A stretch of 64,000 nt of DNA from Myxococcus guangdongensis (lineage in GTDB: Bacteria > Myxococcota > Myxococcia > Myxococcales > Myxococcaceae). Positions 24,276-33,935 of the stretch are shown piece after piece; positions within the stretch are counted from its first letter, which is position 1, and each line of letters starts with the position of its first letter. Both the position numbers and the translations under genes were made by a program. The stretch spans positions 620,001-684,000 of the forward strand of contig NZ_JAJVKW010000003.1 in NCBI RefSeq assembly GCF_024198255.1, read 5' to 3'. Below the pieces are notes generated by a model that did no database searches, was not told the DNA's origin, and saw only the letters and a list, made by a program, of their open reading frames with translations.

Positions 24276-25039
24276 GCGCTCCGGACACCACGCTCCCCTG
24301 GGGGGTGCTCCTGCGCGTCTTCATGCGCTCGCTCTTCCTGCAGGCCTCGTGGAACCCCAAGGGCATGCAGAACCTGGGGCTGGCCTACGCGGTGTTCCCC
24401 GCGCTGGAGCGGCTGTACGCGGCGGGCTCCGCGCGCGAGGAGGCGGTGCGCCGGCACCTGGTCTTCTTCAACACGCACCCCTATGTCGCCGCGGCGATTG
24501 TCGGCGGCGTCGTCTTCCATGAGGAGCGCATCTGCCGGGGGGAGGAGACCCCGGACAAGGTGGTGGCCTTCAAGGCGGCGCTGATGGGGCCGCTGGCGGC
24601 GCTGGGGGACGGGTTCTTCTGGCTGTCGCTCAAGCCCGCGGCGGGCGCGGTGGGGGCGGCGCTGGTGCCGCTCCTGGGCCTGTGGGCGGTGCCCGTCTTC
24701 CTGGTGCTCTACAACCTGGTGCACCTGCTGCTCCGGGTGAGGTTGTATTGGCTGGGGCTCACCCTGGGGGACCGGCTGGTGGAGGCGGTGGCGAAGGCCA
24801 ACCTGCCGGCCCGGGGGGCGCGGCTGCGGACGGTGGCGGCGTTGTGCGCCGGAGGGCTGGCGGCGTGGCTGGCCGTGTCCTTCGGGGCCAATGCCGGTGG
24901 GGCGTACGCGCCCTTCCTGGCGGCCGGGTGTCTGGCCCTGGGGGTTGCATCCTACGTGCTGGTCAGCCGTCGGGTGCCCAACTACGTGGTGCTCTACCTC
25001 GCGGCGACGCTGGCCTGCGCGGCGGGTGCCTTCCTTTAA
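24272..25039 (+). CDS. PTS EIID component, mannose family (membrane)
   Basis: A 255-residue membrane subunit of the mannose-type phosphotransferase. The N-terminal SLFLQASWNPKGMQNLGLAY region, the HLVFFNTHPYVAAAIVGGV segment and the EEERICRGEE-like acidic stretch are family hallmarks. Hydrophobic segments follow at about 105-150, 190-220 and 225-255. The GTG start overlaps the EIIC stop. HPr follows 21 bases later. Confidence 0.92.
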   Translation: MSAPDTTLPWGVLLRVFMRSLFLQASWNPKGMQNLGLAYAVFPALERLYAAGSAREEAVRRHLVFFNTHPYVAAAIVGGVVFHEERICRGEETPDKVVAFKAALMGPLAALGDGFFWLSLKPAAGAVGAALVPLLGLWAVPVFLVLYNLVHLLLRVRLYWLGLTLGDRLVEAVAKANLPARGARLRTVAALCAGGLAAWLAVSFGANAGGAYAPFLAAGCLALGVASYVLVSRRVPNYVVLYLAATLACAAGAFL

Positions 25040-25060
25040 GACGAGAGGTAGGAGTCGCGA

Positions 25061-25339
25061 ATGGCAACGGTGGCCGAGGGAACATACGAGATCATCAACG
25101 AGCTGGGGCTGCACGCCCGGGCCGCGGCGCAGATGGTCAAGGTGGCCAACCGCTTCAAGAGCGACGTGCTCATCGAGGCGCAGGGACAGCGGGCCAACGC
25201 CAAGTCCATCATGGGGGTGCTGATGCTGGCGGCCGCCCAGGGGGTGCAGGTGAAGCTGACCTGTAAGGGAGACGACGCCGACGCGTGTCTCCAGGAGTTG
25301 GCAAAGCTCATCGCCGACCGTTTTGGCGAGTCCAAGTGA
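25061..25339 (+). CDS. ptsH: HPr phosphocarrier
   Basis: A 92-residue HPr. His18 in GLHARAA is the site phosphorylated by EI. Ser49 in AKSIMGVLML matches the serine that HPr kinase modifies in bacteria with that control, so the chain could be regulated by HPr kinase. No such kinase gene is in this window. It sits between EIID and EI with a clear AGGTAGGAG-like site before its ATG. Confidence 0.95.
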   Translation: MATVAEGTYEIINELGLHARAAAQMVKVANRFKSDVLIEAQGQRANAKSIMGVLMLAAAQGVQVKLTCKGDDADACLQELAKLIADRFGESK

Positions 25340-25385
25340 CGGGTGACCATGCAAATGCGGTAGGACGGGGAGGGAACAAAGACAC

Positions 25386-27209
25386 GTGAGCAGCCAGGCC
25401 ACTCCCACACTGAGGTTGATGGGCATCGGCGCCTCACCCGGCGTGGCGGTCGGCCACGCCTTCATCCTGGACAGGAAACGCATCCGCACGCCCAAGCTGC
25501 GGCTGGCGGAGGCGGAGGTCGAGCCCGAGCGGATGCGGATGAAGACGGCGGTGGACCTGTCGGACCGCCAGCTCGCCGAGCTCAAGGAACAAATCACCCG
25601 CACCGAGGGCAGCGACCACGCGCTCATCCTCGAGGCGCACCGGCTGATGCTCCACGACCCGATGCTGGTGGACGCCGTCAACCAGCTCATCGTCGAGGAC
25701 CGCATCAACGCCGAGTGGGCCGTCCGGCGGGTGGCCCGCAAAATCAAGCACCTGTTCGACAACATCCCGGACGAGTACTTCCGCGAGCGTCGCTCGGACG
25801 TGGACTACGTGGCGGACCGCATCATCCGCAACCTGATGGGCCAGGTGGTGGACGAGGAGGTGGAGGTCCCCGCGGAGGCCATCGTCGTCGCGCATGACCT
25901 GCCGCCCGCGGACGCATCGCTGATGGCGCGCAGTGGCCGCGTGGCGGGCTTCGTGACGGACCTGGGTGGACAGACCAGCCACACCGCCATCGTCGCCCGC
26001 GCGCGTGAGACGCCCGCGGTGGTGGGCGCCGGCCGCGCCAGCGAGCAGATTTCGCCCGGGGACCTGGTGGCCATGGATGGCACCCGGGGCATCATCCTGG
26101 TGAACCCCACGGAGGAGCAGCTCCAGAGCTTCCGCGAGGAGCAGCGCCGCCACCAGGAGGCCGAGCAGCTGGCGCTGGCCACCAAGGACTTGGAGGCGGT
26201 GAGCACCGACGGCTTCCGCATCCGGCTCAACGGCAACATGGAGTTCCTGGAGGAGATTCCGTCCCTCCTGGCGCACGGCGCGGAGGGCATCGGCCTGTAC
26301 CGCACGGAGTTCATGTTCCTGGACCGCAAGACGGCGCCCACGGAGGAGGAGCACTACCGCGCGTACCGGCAGGTGCTGGAGGCCATGGGCGGCAAGCCCG
26401 TCACCATCCGCACGCTGGACTTGGGCGGCGACAAGGTGCCGGGCAAGACGAAGCACGAGAAGGAGCCCAACCCGGCGATGGGCCTGCGGGCCATCCGCTA
26501 CTGCCTGTCCAACCGGGAGCTGTTCCGCGTCCAGCTGCGCGCGCTCTTGCGCGCCAGCGTGCACGGCAACCTGCGGCTGATGTTCCCCCTCATCTGCGGG
26601 GTGAGCGAGCTGCGCGAGGCGCGGAGCGAGCTGGAGGCGTGCCGCACCGAGCTGGGCCGCGCGGGGGTGCCCGTGGGCAAGCGCTTCCCGGTGGGCATCA
26701 TGGTGGAGACGCCCAGCGCGGCGGTGATTGCCGACCGGCTGGCGCAGGAGGCGGACTTCTTCTCGGTGGGGACCAACGACCTCATCCAGTACTCGCTGGC
26801 CATCGACCGCCAGAACCGCGAGGTGGCCTACCTCTACCGTCCGCTGCACCTGTCGGTGCTGCGCATGCTGGAGACCATCGTCCACGCGGCCAAGGCGGCC
26901 AACATCCCCGTGTCCATGTGCGGGGAGATGGCGGGAGATCCGCTCTACACGCTGGTGCTGCTGGCGCTCGGCTTCGACGAGCTGTCCATGACGTCCGGGC
27001 AGATTCCGGCCGTCAAACGCTTCCTGCGCCGGGTGAGCCGCAAGGACGCGACGGAGCTGTTGCGCGAGGCGATGGAGCTGACCACCGCCGAGGAAATCGA
27101 GCGCTTCGTGCGCACGGAGATGGACCGGCGCTTCGTCGACGCGCCGGAGCCGGCGCCCGCCGCCCATGAGGCTCCGGGCGACTCGCCGTCCGGACGCACC
27201 ACGGGCTGA
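25386..27209 (+). CDS. ptsI: Phosphoenolpyruvate-protein phosphotransferase (Enzyme I)
   Basis: A 607-residue EI that takes phosphate from phosphoenolpyruvate and passes it to HPr. The phospho-His199 lies in GGQTSHTAIVAR, the PEP-binding domain has YRTEFMFLD, and Cys512 sits in MCGEMAGDP. Length and domain order are normal, with a slightly extended C-terminal tail. The start is a GTG at 25386 with GGGAGGG upstream. It ends the operon, so the cell can run a complete mannose-type relay from this locus. Confidence 0.95.
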   Translation: MSSQATPTLRLMGIGASPGVAVGHAFILDRKRIRTPKLRLAEAEVEPERMRMKTAVDLSDRQLAELKEQITRTEGSDHALILEAHRLMLHDPMLVDAVNQLIVEDRINAEWAVRRVARKIKHLFDNIPDEYFRERRSDVDYVADRIIRNLMGQVVDEEVEVPAEAIVVAHDLPPADASLMARSGRVAGFVTDLGGQTSHTAIVARARETPAVVGAGRASEQISPGDLVAMDGTRGIILVNPTEEQLQSFREEQRRHQEAEQLALATKDLEAVSTDGFRIRLNGNMEFLEEIPSLLAHGAEGIGLYRTEFMFLDRKTAPTEEEHYRAYRQVLEAMGGKPVTIRTLDLGGDKVPGKTKHEKEPNPAMGLRAIRYCLSNRELFRVQLRALLRASVHGNLRLMFPLICGVSELREARSELEACRTELGRAGVPVGKRFPVGIMVETPSAAVIADRLAQEADFFSVGTNDLIQYSLAIDRQNREVAYLYRPLHLSVLRMLETIVHAAKAANIPVSMCGEMAGDPLYTLVLLALGFDELSMTSGQIPAVKRFLRRVSRKDATELLREAMELTTAEEIERFVRTEMDRRFVDAPEPAPAAHEAPGDSPSGRTTG

Positions 27210-27302
27210 AGTCCGCCTCGCACCTCGGGCGCTCCGGGGCGCGAGGCGAGGGCCCGGCTGCCCGCCCGCCGAGCGGAGGTCCCATGCCGCAGGAGGGCGG
27301 CC

Positions 27303-27662
27303 ATGCCCAACTTCCCCTTCGGCACCGGACTTCGGGAGGCGGGCGTGTTCAATCCAGCGGACATCCAGAAGGGCATGACGGCCAGGGACAGGGACGGGGA
27401 GAACCTGGGCTTCATCACCGCCGTGGACGCGGCGGGGTTCCTCATCGAGAAAGGCAGCTACTTCCCACGCGACTACCGCGTGTCCTTCTCGGACGTGACG
27501 GACATCGACCGGGACGACGTGTACCTGCGCGAGGACCTGGCCAGCCTGCCCGGCGTCAGGCCGGACGTGCTGGCGGCGCGCGGCGAGGTGGCCCGGCGAC
27601 TGCCGCTGCAGCACGACGCGACGGGGGCGTTGGGCGCGGCCCCGGCGGACTGGGACAGGTAG
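27303..27662 (+). CDS. PRC-barrel-like/DUF2171-type small protein
   Basis: A 119-residue soluble protein. Residues 22-75 (GMTARDRDGENLGFITAVDAAGFLIEKG, then RVSFSDVTDIDRDDVYL) resemble the PRC-barrel-like beta fold of DUF2171, often linked to stress responses or RNA/metal handling. The ATG at 27303 has GGAGGG. It is 93 bases after ptsI on the same strand and converges with the MgtC gene. Function unknown. Confidence 0.78.
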   Translation: MPNFPFGTGLREAGVFNPADIQKGMTARDRDGENLGFITAVDAAGFLIEKGSYFPRDYRVSFSDVTDIDRDDVYLREDLASLPGVRPDVLAARGEVARRLPLQHDATGALGAAPADWDR

Positions 27663-27674
27663 GGCGCGGCGCGT

Positions 27675-28184
27675 TCACTCCGGGCTCTCGTCGTCCGAGG
27701 GCTCCGGGACGCGGCCCTCCACCTTCAGGCCCTTGCGGGCGCGGTACCTCCGGATGGCCTTCTCCAGGGGGCGCAGGCCCGCGAGCGCCACCAGGGCGAT
27801 GACCACCGTGGTGACGGCCGCCCAGTGGAAGCCCATGCCCACCGCGAGCCCCACGGACGCGGTGAGCCACAGGTTGGCCGCCGTCGTCAGCCCCTTCACC
27901 TGCCCGTTGTCCCGGATGATGGCGCCCGCGCCCAGGAAGCCGATGCCCACCACCACCTGGCTGGCGACGCGGCTGATGTCCGTCTGCGAGCCCTTCGGTG
28001 AGTCCTGTCCCAGCGACGTCTCCACGAAGATGCCCGCGAGCGTGAAGAGGCACGCACCCAGCGACACGATGATGTGGGTGCGCAGCCCCGCGGCCTGGCC
28101 GTTGAGCTCGCGCTCCAGGCCGAGCACGGCGCCCAGGAGCGCCGCGACGCCGAGCCTCATGACGATGAGCTTCTCCTCCACCAC
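27675..28184 (-). CDS. MgtC/SapB-family membrane protein
   Basis: A 169-residue integral membrane protein with four or five helices. LGAVLGLERELNGQAAGLRTHIIVSLGA, IGFLGAGAIIRDNGQVKGLTTAANLWLTASVG are the core MgtC/SapB signatures. Family members support growth at low magnesium or inside hosts and modulate ATP synthase or envelope stress. The start was set at the GTG at 28184; a GTG one codon later or the internal ATG at 28160 are alternatives. The C-terminus is acidic. It follows the lipoprotein gene on the same strand by 12 bases. Confidence 0.88.
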   Translation of the reverse strand: MVEEKLIVMRLGVAALLGAVLGLERELNGQAAGLRTHIIVSLGACLFTLAGIFVETSLGQDSPKGSQTDISRVASQVVVGIGFLGAGAIIRDNGQVKGLTTAANLWLTASVGLAVGMGFHWAAVTTVVIALVALAGLRPLEKAIRRYRARKGLKVEGRVPEPSDDESPE

Positions 28185-28196
28185 GATGGGAGGAGC

Positions 28197-28796
28197 CTAC
28201 TCACCCAGCTCGATTTTCTCGTCCTTGTCCGCTTCCGTCAGTTCGGGATTGGGCAGCGTGTCCAGCGTGGCGGCGAGCAGCTTGGTGGTGGGCACGACGT
28301 ACGGCGCCACCTCCTCGCCCAGCTCCTGGCTGAACTTCTGCACGCGCGCCGCGTAGTCCTCGTCGCGCGACCCCCAGCTCCCCGCGGCCTCCGCCGCCCA
28401 GACCTCTTCACCGTCGCGGCAGCGCAACAGCTGCGCCTTCACCTGGGCCTCGGCGCCGTCGCCCTTGAGCTGGATGGTCGGGTCCAGCCAGAGCACGCCC
28501 TCCACGCCCTCGGTGCACAGCTCCTTGAAGGCGGCGTCCGTGGGGCGGCCGGGCAGCGCGACGTTGTCCTTCACGATGAAGTCGCGGTTCTGGTTCACCC
28601 ACTGGCGGGCGATGAGGCTCCACAGCTCCCCCACCGCGGGCTTCTCGTCCGGCAGGGGCTGCGCCACCACCACCAGCCGCTTGGTCTCCTTGCGGTCCAC
28701 CTGCGCGTAGTCCGGACGCACGCGGTGGCTCTTCACCGCGGAGCAGCCCGCGAGCAATCCCAGCCCGAGCACGGGCGCCCATCGCATCAGCCTCAT
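28197..28796 (-). CDS. Lipoprotein of unknown function
   Basis: A 199-residue lipoprotein (lipobox LLAGC near residue 18). The mature part is soluble and mixed alpha/beta, with a segment QWVNQNRDFIVKDN and a pair of cysteines (ELCTEGVEGVLWLD and LLRCRDGEEVW), and an acidic end. I do not recognise the family. It lies between the RND exporter and the MgtC gene, all on the minus strand, so it may help the exporter or the envelope-lipid operon. Confidence 0.75.
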   Translation of the reverse strand: MRLMRWAPVLGLGLLAGCSAVKSHRVRPDYAQVDRKETKRLVVVAQPLPDEKPAVGELWSLIARQWVNQNRDFIVKDNVALPGRPTDAAFKELCTEGVEGVLWLDPTIQLKGDGAEAQVKAQLLRCRDGEEVWAAEAAGSWGSRDEDYAARVQKFSQELGEEVAPYVVPTTKLLAATLDTLPNPELTEADKDEKIELGE

Positions 28797-28892
28797 GATG
28801 TCTCCCTCTCCCAGCCCCCTTGTCCCGCGAAGGAGAAGGGGGCCTCGTTACCGCGCGTTGTGTGACGTGGGATGCCCGGCGGGCGCGCCCGC

Positions 28893-31571
28893 TCAGGCCG
28901 CCCGCGTCGAGCCATCCTCGCCGCCGGAGGCGCTGCCCGTGCCGTCGCCCGGCGGGGCCTCGCGCTGGCGGCGGTCATGCATGAGCTGCATCACCGCGGC
29001 CAGCACGGTGAAGGACACCACCAGCGTGGTGATGAGGCCGATGCAGGCCACCATGCCCATGGAGCGCAGGCCGTTGTGCGCCGCGGCCAACAGCGCCGCG
29101 AAGCCCGCCACCGCCGTCAGCGTGGAGGACGCCACCGCCGCGCCCACGCTCCTGAGCGCGACGAGCGGGGACGTCCCTTCCAGGAAGCGGTGCAGCAGGT
29201 ACAGGCCGTGGCTCACCCCGAAGCCCAGGAGGATGGGCAGGATGATGATGTTCATGAAGTTCAGCCGCAGGCCGACGAGCGACATGATGCCCAGCATCAT
29301 CGCCACGCCCACGCCCAGCGGAATCACGGACGCCAGCGCCAGCTTCGCGTTGCGGAAGTCCAGGAAGTGCATCGCCAGAATCCACAGCGCGGTGAGCACC
29401 ACCGTGACCTTGCCGTCCCAGAGCACGATGCGCGCCAGCTTCGCGTACAGCTGCGTGGCGCCCGCGGCGCGGAACTCCTTCTGCGCCGTCTCCGTCTTCG
29501 GGTCGAAGTCGTCCTGGTCGAAGCGGCCCGGGTGGTACGTGGCGCGGATGGCGCGCGTCTCGTCGGCGAACTGCATCATCTTCTGGCCGTCGAACAGGTC
29601 CACGCTCGAGTAGATGAACGTCAGCCAGCCCCGGTTCTCCGGCTGCGCGCTGGGCAGGTTCTGGAACTGGCTCTTGTAGTTGGCCGGCACGCCGTGCACG
29701 TCGAACGGCTTGGCATCCAGCACCTTCATGAAGAAGGTGGCGTTCTCCTGCATCTCCGGCGGCAGCGCGGCGATGGAGAACCCACGCGCCTCCAGGTTGG
29801 CCATGTCCTGCTTCCACTCCTGCAGCACCTTCTCGTTGGCCTTGGCCGTGGCCTCCGGCGGCACGAAGGTGAAGACGCTCACCACCTGGTCGATGGACGG
29901 GTACTTCTCCGGGTGGTCGGTCAGCTCGCGGTAGATGCCCTCCGCCTCGTCCAGGTCCTTGGTGTAGATGGCCATGGGGTCGCTGGAGATGTTGAAGCGG
30001 GCGTTGATTTCATCCTGCAGCAACACCGACGACATGCCGTCCGGGATGAGCGCGCGGGTGTTGTAGTTGAAGCCCACGCCGTGCTTCACGCGCTCGAAGA
30101 AGCCCACGTTGCCCTCGGGCGGCTCGCCCGTGCCGGCCCAGGGGACGGCCGCCGCGCAGATGAGCGCGACCAGCGCGGTGCTCACGCCCAGCACCAGGCC
30201 GGGGCGGGGGATGCGCAGCTCCTGGCCCGTGGCGGAGTTGGTCGGCGGCGGCTTCATCTCGCCGATGAGCTTCTTGGGCCACGCCGGGTTGATGCGGCCG
30301 AACAGCGCCAGCAGCGAAGCGCTCCACACGAACAGCGTCAGGCCCAGGATGAGCGTGCCGCAGCCGGCCAGGAAGCCGAACTGGCTGAAGCCGCGGAACT
30401 CGCTCACCATCAGCACGAAGAACGAGCCACCCGTCACCACCGCCGCCACCGCCGCCGGGCGGCCCGCGTTGACGAAGGCATCCACGATGGCCTCGTCGTA
30501 CGGCTTGCCCGCGCCCAGCTCCAACCGCGTGCGGAAGGTGAAGTGGATGCCGTAGTCGATGCCGAAGCCCATCAGGATGCCGCCCAGGATGGACGTAATC
30601 ATGTTGAGCTCACCAATCGTCGCGTAGGTGAAGCCCAGCGTGTAGAGGGTGCCAATCACCGTGCCGCTCACCACGATGAACGTGGGCGCCAGCTTCCGGA
30701 AGAAGACGATGGTGATGAGGAAGATGGTGACCAGCGCGATGATGGTGACGGGCTCGAGCGACTCTTCAATCGCGAACGAGTCATCCACCGTCGTCTTGTA
30801 CGAGCCGGTGTAGCCGTAGGCGATGGTCTTCGAGTCGCCCATCAGCTTGTAGTCCTCGACGAGCTTGGGCTTGCCGTCCTGCGCGGAGTACGCGGCCAGG
30901 TCCTTGTTGAGCTTGTCGAGGTAGTCCTTCGTCTTGCCAATCTCCGTGGTGTCCCACATCGGCTTGATGAGGATGAGCACCATCTTCTTGTCGGCGGAGA
31001 TGTTGTAGTCGTCGCGGATGCTCTTCTTGCCGACGGACGAGTACTTGTCGACCAGGTCCTGGAGGTTCAGCTCCACGGGCTTGGTGGCGCCCATGTCGAT
31101 GTAGAAGGGGTTGCTGCGGCGCAGCTTGTCCTCGAGGAAGGCCATGATGCGGCGCTTGCCTTCCACCAGGTCCTCCGTCTTCACGAAGAGGACCATGTTC
31201 TGCTGGATGAACTCGACCGGCAGCTTGTAGCTGACGGTGCGCACGTGCTCCTTGTCCGCCTGGAGCATGCCGGCGATGTCGTCCGCCGTGCGCTTCATGG
31301 CGGCCTCGTCCGTCGACCGCAGGGCCAGCATCAGGAAGCCGCTGCCGCCCACCATGTCGATGACCTGCTTGACGTCCTTCACCTCCGGGAGGTCCTGGGA
31401 GATGAGGTCGAGCTGGTTCGAGTTGATGCGCAGCTGCAGCGTGGCCCAGGTGGACACGGCCAGCAGCGTCAGCAGCACGGCCAGGACGGTGCCAGGCCGG
31501 CGGACCAGCAGTCTCGCGAAGCTGTAGGCGAAGCGAGAATGGGAGTTCGGGTTTCGAGGAGCGCCGCTCAT
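28893..31571 (-). CDS. RND/MMPL-type exporter (HpnN-like)
   Basis: An 892-residue inner-membrane exporter with two repeats of a large periplasmic loop followed by a six-helix block, the RND/MMPL layout; SSD-type helices such as ILGGILMGFGIDYGIHFTFR and the matching late block ILLGFGVSHGLYLLHR are clear. Length and layout match HpnN-type hopanoid transporters and related lipid exporters. The start ATG at 31571 is preceded by TAGGGT; the track extends seven codons further up. It lies downstream of a Gcr-family gene and an MlaC-like gene on the same strand, which supports a role in moving envelope lipids (inference). Confidence 0.88.
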   Translation of the reverse strand: MSGAPRNPNSHSRFAYSFARLLVRRPGTVLAVLLTLLAVSTWATLQLRINSNQLDLISQDLPEVKDVKQVIDMVGGSGFLMLALRSTDEAAMKRTADDIAGMLQADKEHVRTVSYKLPVEFIQQNMVLFVKTEDLVEGKRRIMAFLEDKLRRSNPFYIDMGATKPVELNLQDLVDKYSSVGKKSIRDDYNISADKKMVLILIKPMWDTTEIGKTKDYLDKLNKDLAAYSAQDGKPKLVEDYKLMGDSKTIAYGYTGSYKTTVDDSFAIEESLEPVTIIALVTIFLITIVFFRKLAPTFIVVSGTVIGTLYTLGFTYATIGELNMITSILGGILMGFGIDYGIHFTFRTRLELGAGKPYDEAIVDAFVNAGRPAAVAAVVTGGSFFVLMVSEFRGFSQFGFLAGCGTLILGLTLFVWSASLLALFGRINPAWPKKLIGEMKPPPTNSATGQELRIPRPGLVLGVSTALVALICAAAVPWAGTGEPPEGNVGFFERVKHGVGFNYNTRALIPDGMSSVLLQDEINARFNISSDPMAIYTKDLDEAEGIYRELTDHPEKYPSIDQVVSVFTFVPPEATAKANEKVLQEWKQDMANLEARGFSIAALPPEMQENATFFMKVLDAKPFDVHGVPANYKSQFQNLPSAQPENRGWLTFIYSSVDLFDGQKMMQFADETRAIRATYHPGRFDQDDFDPKTETAQKEFRAAGATQLYAKLARIVLWDGKVTVVLTALWILAMHFLDFRNAKLALASVIPLGVGVAMMLGIMSLVGLRLNFMNIIILPILLGFGVSHGLYLLHRFLEGTSPLVALRSVGAAVASSTLTAVAGFAALLAAAHNGLRSMGMVACIGLITTLVVSFTVLAAVMQLMHDRRQREAPPGDGTGSASGGEDGSTRAA

Positions 31572-31682
31572 TCGCGGCGACCCTAGCGGCAAACGCCCGG
31601 ACCCGGAAGCGCGGCATGACTTGCCCGGCCGGCTCCCGGGCCACGGGGGAGCCCCGCTCGAAACCTGGGAATAAACGCCCCG

Positions 31683-33827
31683 TCAGGGGCCGCCGTGTTC
31701 CAGGGCGGTGTTGGCCGTGAGCGCCGGGGGCTCCCCGGGGGGCAGGAAGAACGAGCGGGGGGCCGACAGGAAGCGGGCGACGACCGCCCGCAGGAACGGC
31801 AGGGCCTCCGAGCTGGGCACGTCGCGCGCGCGCACCGCCACCCCCAGGGCCAGGCTGAACGACACCGCGAAGTTGATGAACCCGATGAGCCCCACGCCCA
31901 CGAGCGCCCACAGGAAGTCCGGCTGGAGCACCCCCTGCGGGCCCAGCGCCGAGCCCGCCATGGCCAGGCCGCCGAGCGCGAAGGTGACATGGCGGATGTC
32001 CAGGGGCAGCCCCACGAAGCGCCCCAATATCGTCATCAGCGCCAGCAGGAAGCCCAGCGTCACGTTGGTGCCCAGGCCGGAGGCCGTGTGCTCCAGCCCC
32101 TCGGCGAGCCGCCGCGCGCCCTTGTCCCCGAAGAGCCGCCGCGCCAGGCGGTGGTGCGCGAGCGCCTCCGGCAGCCTCCGGTACACCACGAAGTTCTCCA
32201 GCCACCCGCCCGCCACGCTGGACAGCCACAGCAGCACGCCCGTCAAGGCCGCGTACAAAAGCGCGCCGCTCTTCCACGGGTGCATGGAGGCCACCGTGGC
32301 CTGGGCCTTGGCGGGGCTCAGGAACGGGTGCCCCGTGGCCACCTGCCACAGCAGGGCCAGCACCACGGCGGCGGGCAGCACGCAGCCCAGGTTGCCCGCG
32401 AAGGCGGCCAGCTGGGAGCGGGTGATGCGCGGGATGATGTCCACCAGGCTGGAGAGCCGGTCGCCGCGCGCGCCCTCGCCGATGGCGCCCGCGAGCGTGG
32501 CGGCCGTGACGGAGGGCTGCTTGGTGGCCAGCGTGAAGCCCAGCGCCTGGATGAACATGAAGGCGACCGCGTAGTTGAGCCCCACGCCGAGCAGCGCGAA
32601 CAGGGGCGCGAGCGGCACCGCGGTGATGAGGAACTTGCCGGCCACGGCCACGGCCGTCACCACGCCGCCCCCCGCCGCGGAGTGCACCATCGCGTGGAAC
32701 TCCGGGCGCGTGGTGGTGATGTAGTGCTCGCCCGAGTGGCCCGCGCGCTCGATGATCTTGCGCGCCAGCATCCGCACGTTGCGCCGCGCCAGCTCCACCA
32801 CCGAGCGGTCCGCGTGCGCCCGCCGCAGCAGGTCCGACAACAGGCCCAGCGCCTCGCGCCAGCGCGGCTCACCCCGGGGCGCGCCCAGCACCCGGGCGAT
32901 GGCCTCCATTCGCTCCAGGCTCCGGCGGATGCGCTCCAGCCGGTACACCAGGTCCACGCTGACGCCCGCCTCCTCCAGGTGTCGCGACACGCTGCCCACC
33001 ACCTGCCGGCAGTCGTCCACGCACGTGCTCAAGTCCCGCAGCGTGTCCTGGGCCGCGTCGCGCGCCAGCACCGCGTCGCACACCAACCGCAACCTCAGGA
33101 AGGGCGAGGCGCGCAGGGGCGTCTCCGGCGCGCGATCCCTCACGTCCTCGGTGGTGCCCAGCGCCGCCGTCTGGAGGGCCAGCAGCAGGAGCGCGTCCAT
33201 CAGGTCCGCGCGCACGCGGGCGCCCGGCTGGGGCAGGGGGGGACGCGGCTCGCCCACCAGCGCGGACAGCTTCGCGAGCAGGGCGGGTGACAGGTGCGAA
33301 AGCCACCTGGCGTCCTCGGGCACGGGGAATAGCCGCAGCAGGAGCTCCGACAGCTTGCCGGGCTCGGGCGGCGCGGGCATCACCGCGCGGGCCAGCCGGT
33401 CGGACGCCTCCGCGAAGAAGCCCTGGCCCGCGGGCAGGCCCACCTGGGCAAAGAGCTTCAGTCCCCGGCTGCCGTCGCACACGCCGGACACCAGGGCGGT
33501 GAGGCTCGCGCGCATGGCGGGCTCGCCCTCCACCACGCGCACCATCAGCGTCAGGCGCGCGTCGGCGGGGGGCTGTTCCGGCTCGGCTTCGTCCACCAGC
33601 GCGTGCGCGGGGAGGCGCTCGCGCAGCCACGCCATCCACCGCTCCACCCAGGCGAGCCGCGCCTCCAGGCCGTCCTCGGGGACGTCGCGCAGCAGCCGGT
33701 ACAAGTCCCGCACCGCGGGGTGGCCCGGCGTTCGGGGCGCGTACTGCATGCAGAACGCGTCGACCTCCCGCTCGGAGGGGCCATGCTGGGAGCGGCTCGG
33801 GGGGGGAACCAAGAGGGAGGCGGTCAT
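31683..33827 (-). CDS. Gcr-family membrane protein (annotated elsewhere as site-specific recombinase)
   Basis: A 714-residue protein of the SpecificRecomb/Gcr family. The N-terminal half (1-345) is soluble and helical; the C-terminal half has about six or seven membrane helices (for example FLITAVPLAPLFALLGVGLN, the LGCVLPAAVVLALLWQV segment and FLWALVGVGLIGFINFAVSF). The family name comes from one old report of recombination in Neisseria; the sequence has no recombinase catalytic motif that I can see, so a membrane function is more likely. It sits between an MlaC-like gene and an RND exporter, as part of an envelope operon. The start is the ATG at 33827 (or TTG at 33830). Confidence 0.8.
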   Translation of the reverse strand: MTASLLVPPPSRSQHGPSEREVDAFCMQYAPRTPGHPAVRDLYRLLRDVPEDGLEARLAWVERWMAWLRERLPAHALVDEAEPEQPPADARLTLMVRVVEGEPAMRASLTALVSGVCDGSRGLKLFAQVGLPAGQGFFAEASDRLARAVMPAPPEPGKLSELLLRLFPVPEDARWLSHLSPALLAKLSALVGEPRPPLPQPGARVRADLMDALLLLALQTAALGTTEDVRDRAPETPLRASPFLRLRLVCDAVLARDAAQDTLRDLSTCVDDCRQVVGSVSRHLEEAGVSVDLVYRLERIRRSLERMEAIARVLGAPRGEPRWREALGLLSDLLRRAHADRSVVELARRNVRMLARKIIERAGHSGEHYITTTRPEFHAMVHSAAGGGVVTAVAVAGKFLITAVPLAPLFALLGVGLNYAVAFMFIQALGFTLATKQPSVTAATLAGAIGEGARGDRLSSLVDIIPRITRSQLAAFAGNLGCVLPAAVVLALLWQVATGHPFLSPAKAQATVASMHPWKSGALLYAALTGVLLWLSSVAGGWLENFVVYRRLPEALAHHRLARRLFGDKGARRLAEGLEHTASGLGTNVTLGFLLALMTILGRFVGLPLDIRHVTFALGGLAMAGSALGPQGVLQPDFLWALVGVGLIGFINFAVSFSLALGVAVRARDVPSSEALPFLRAVVARFLSAPRSFFLPPGEPPALTANTALEHGGP

Positions 33828-33886
33828 CAACCAGGCCAGAGGGGGAGGGCCAGACTACGCCAGCCCGGCATCCCCTCGGAACCCCT

Positions 33887-33920
33887 CCGGCGACCTGGGG
33901 CCTGGTGGCCTGGTCGCCGG
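33887..33920 (-). terminator. Hairpin between MlaC-like and Gcr-family genes
   Basis: CCGGCGAC (33887-33894) and GTCGCCGG (33913-33920) form an 8-base stem around an 18-base loop, 16 bases past the MlaC-like stop. There is no T run. It could attenuate rather than fully stop the operon. Confidence 0.45.
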
Positions 33921-33935
33921 GAGTGGGCGCGGCGG

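Noticed and set aside
28872..31586. 904-codon open frame opposite the RND exporter
   Set aside because: The minus-strand RND protein has clear helices and signatures; the other strand gives only low-complexity basic residues.
31683..33827. Site-specific recombinase, hence a mobile element
   Set aside because: The protein has many membrane helices, no recombinase active-site pattern and no flanking repeats; the label comes from the family name only.
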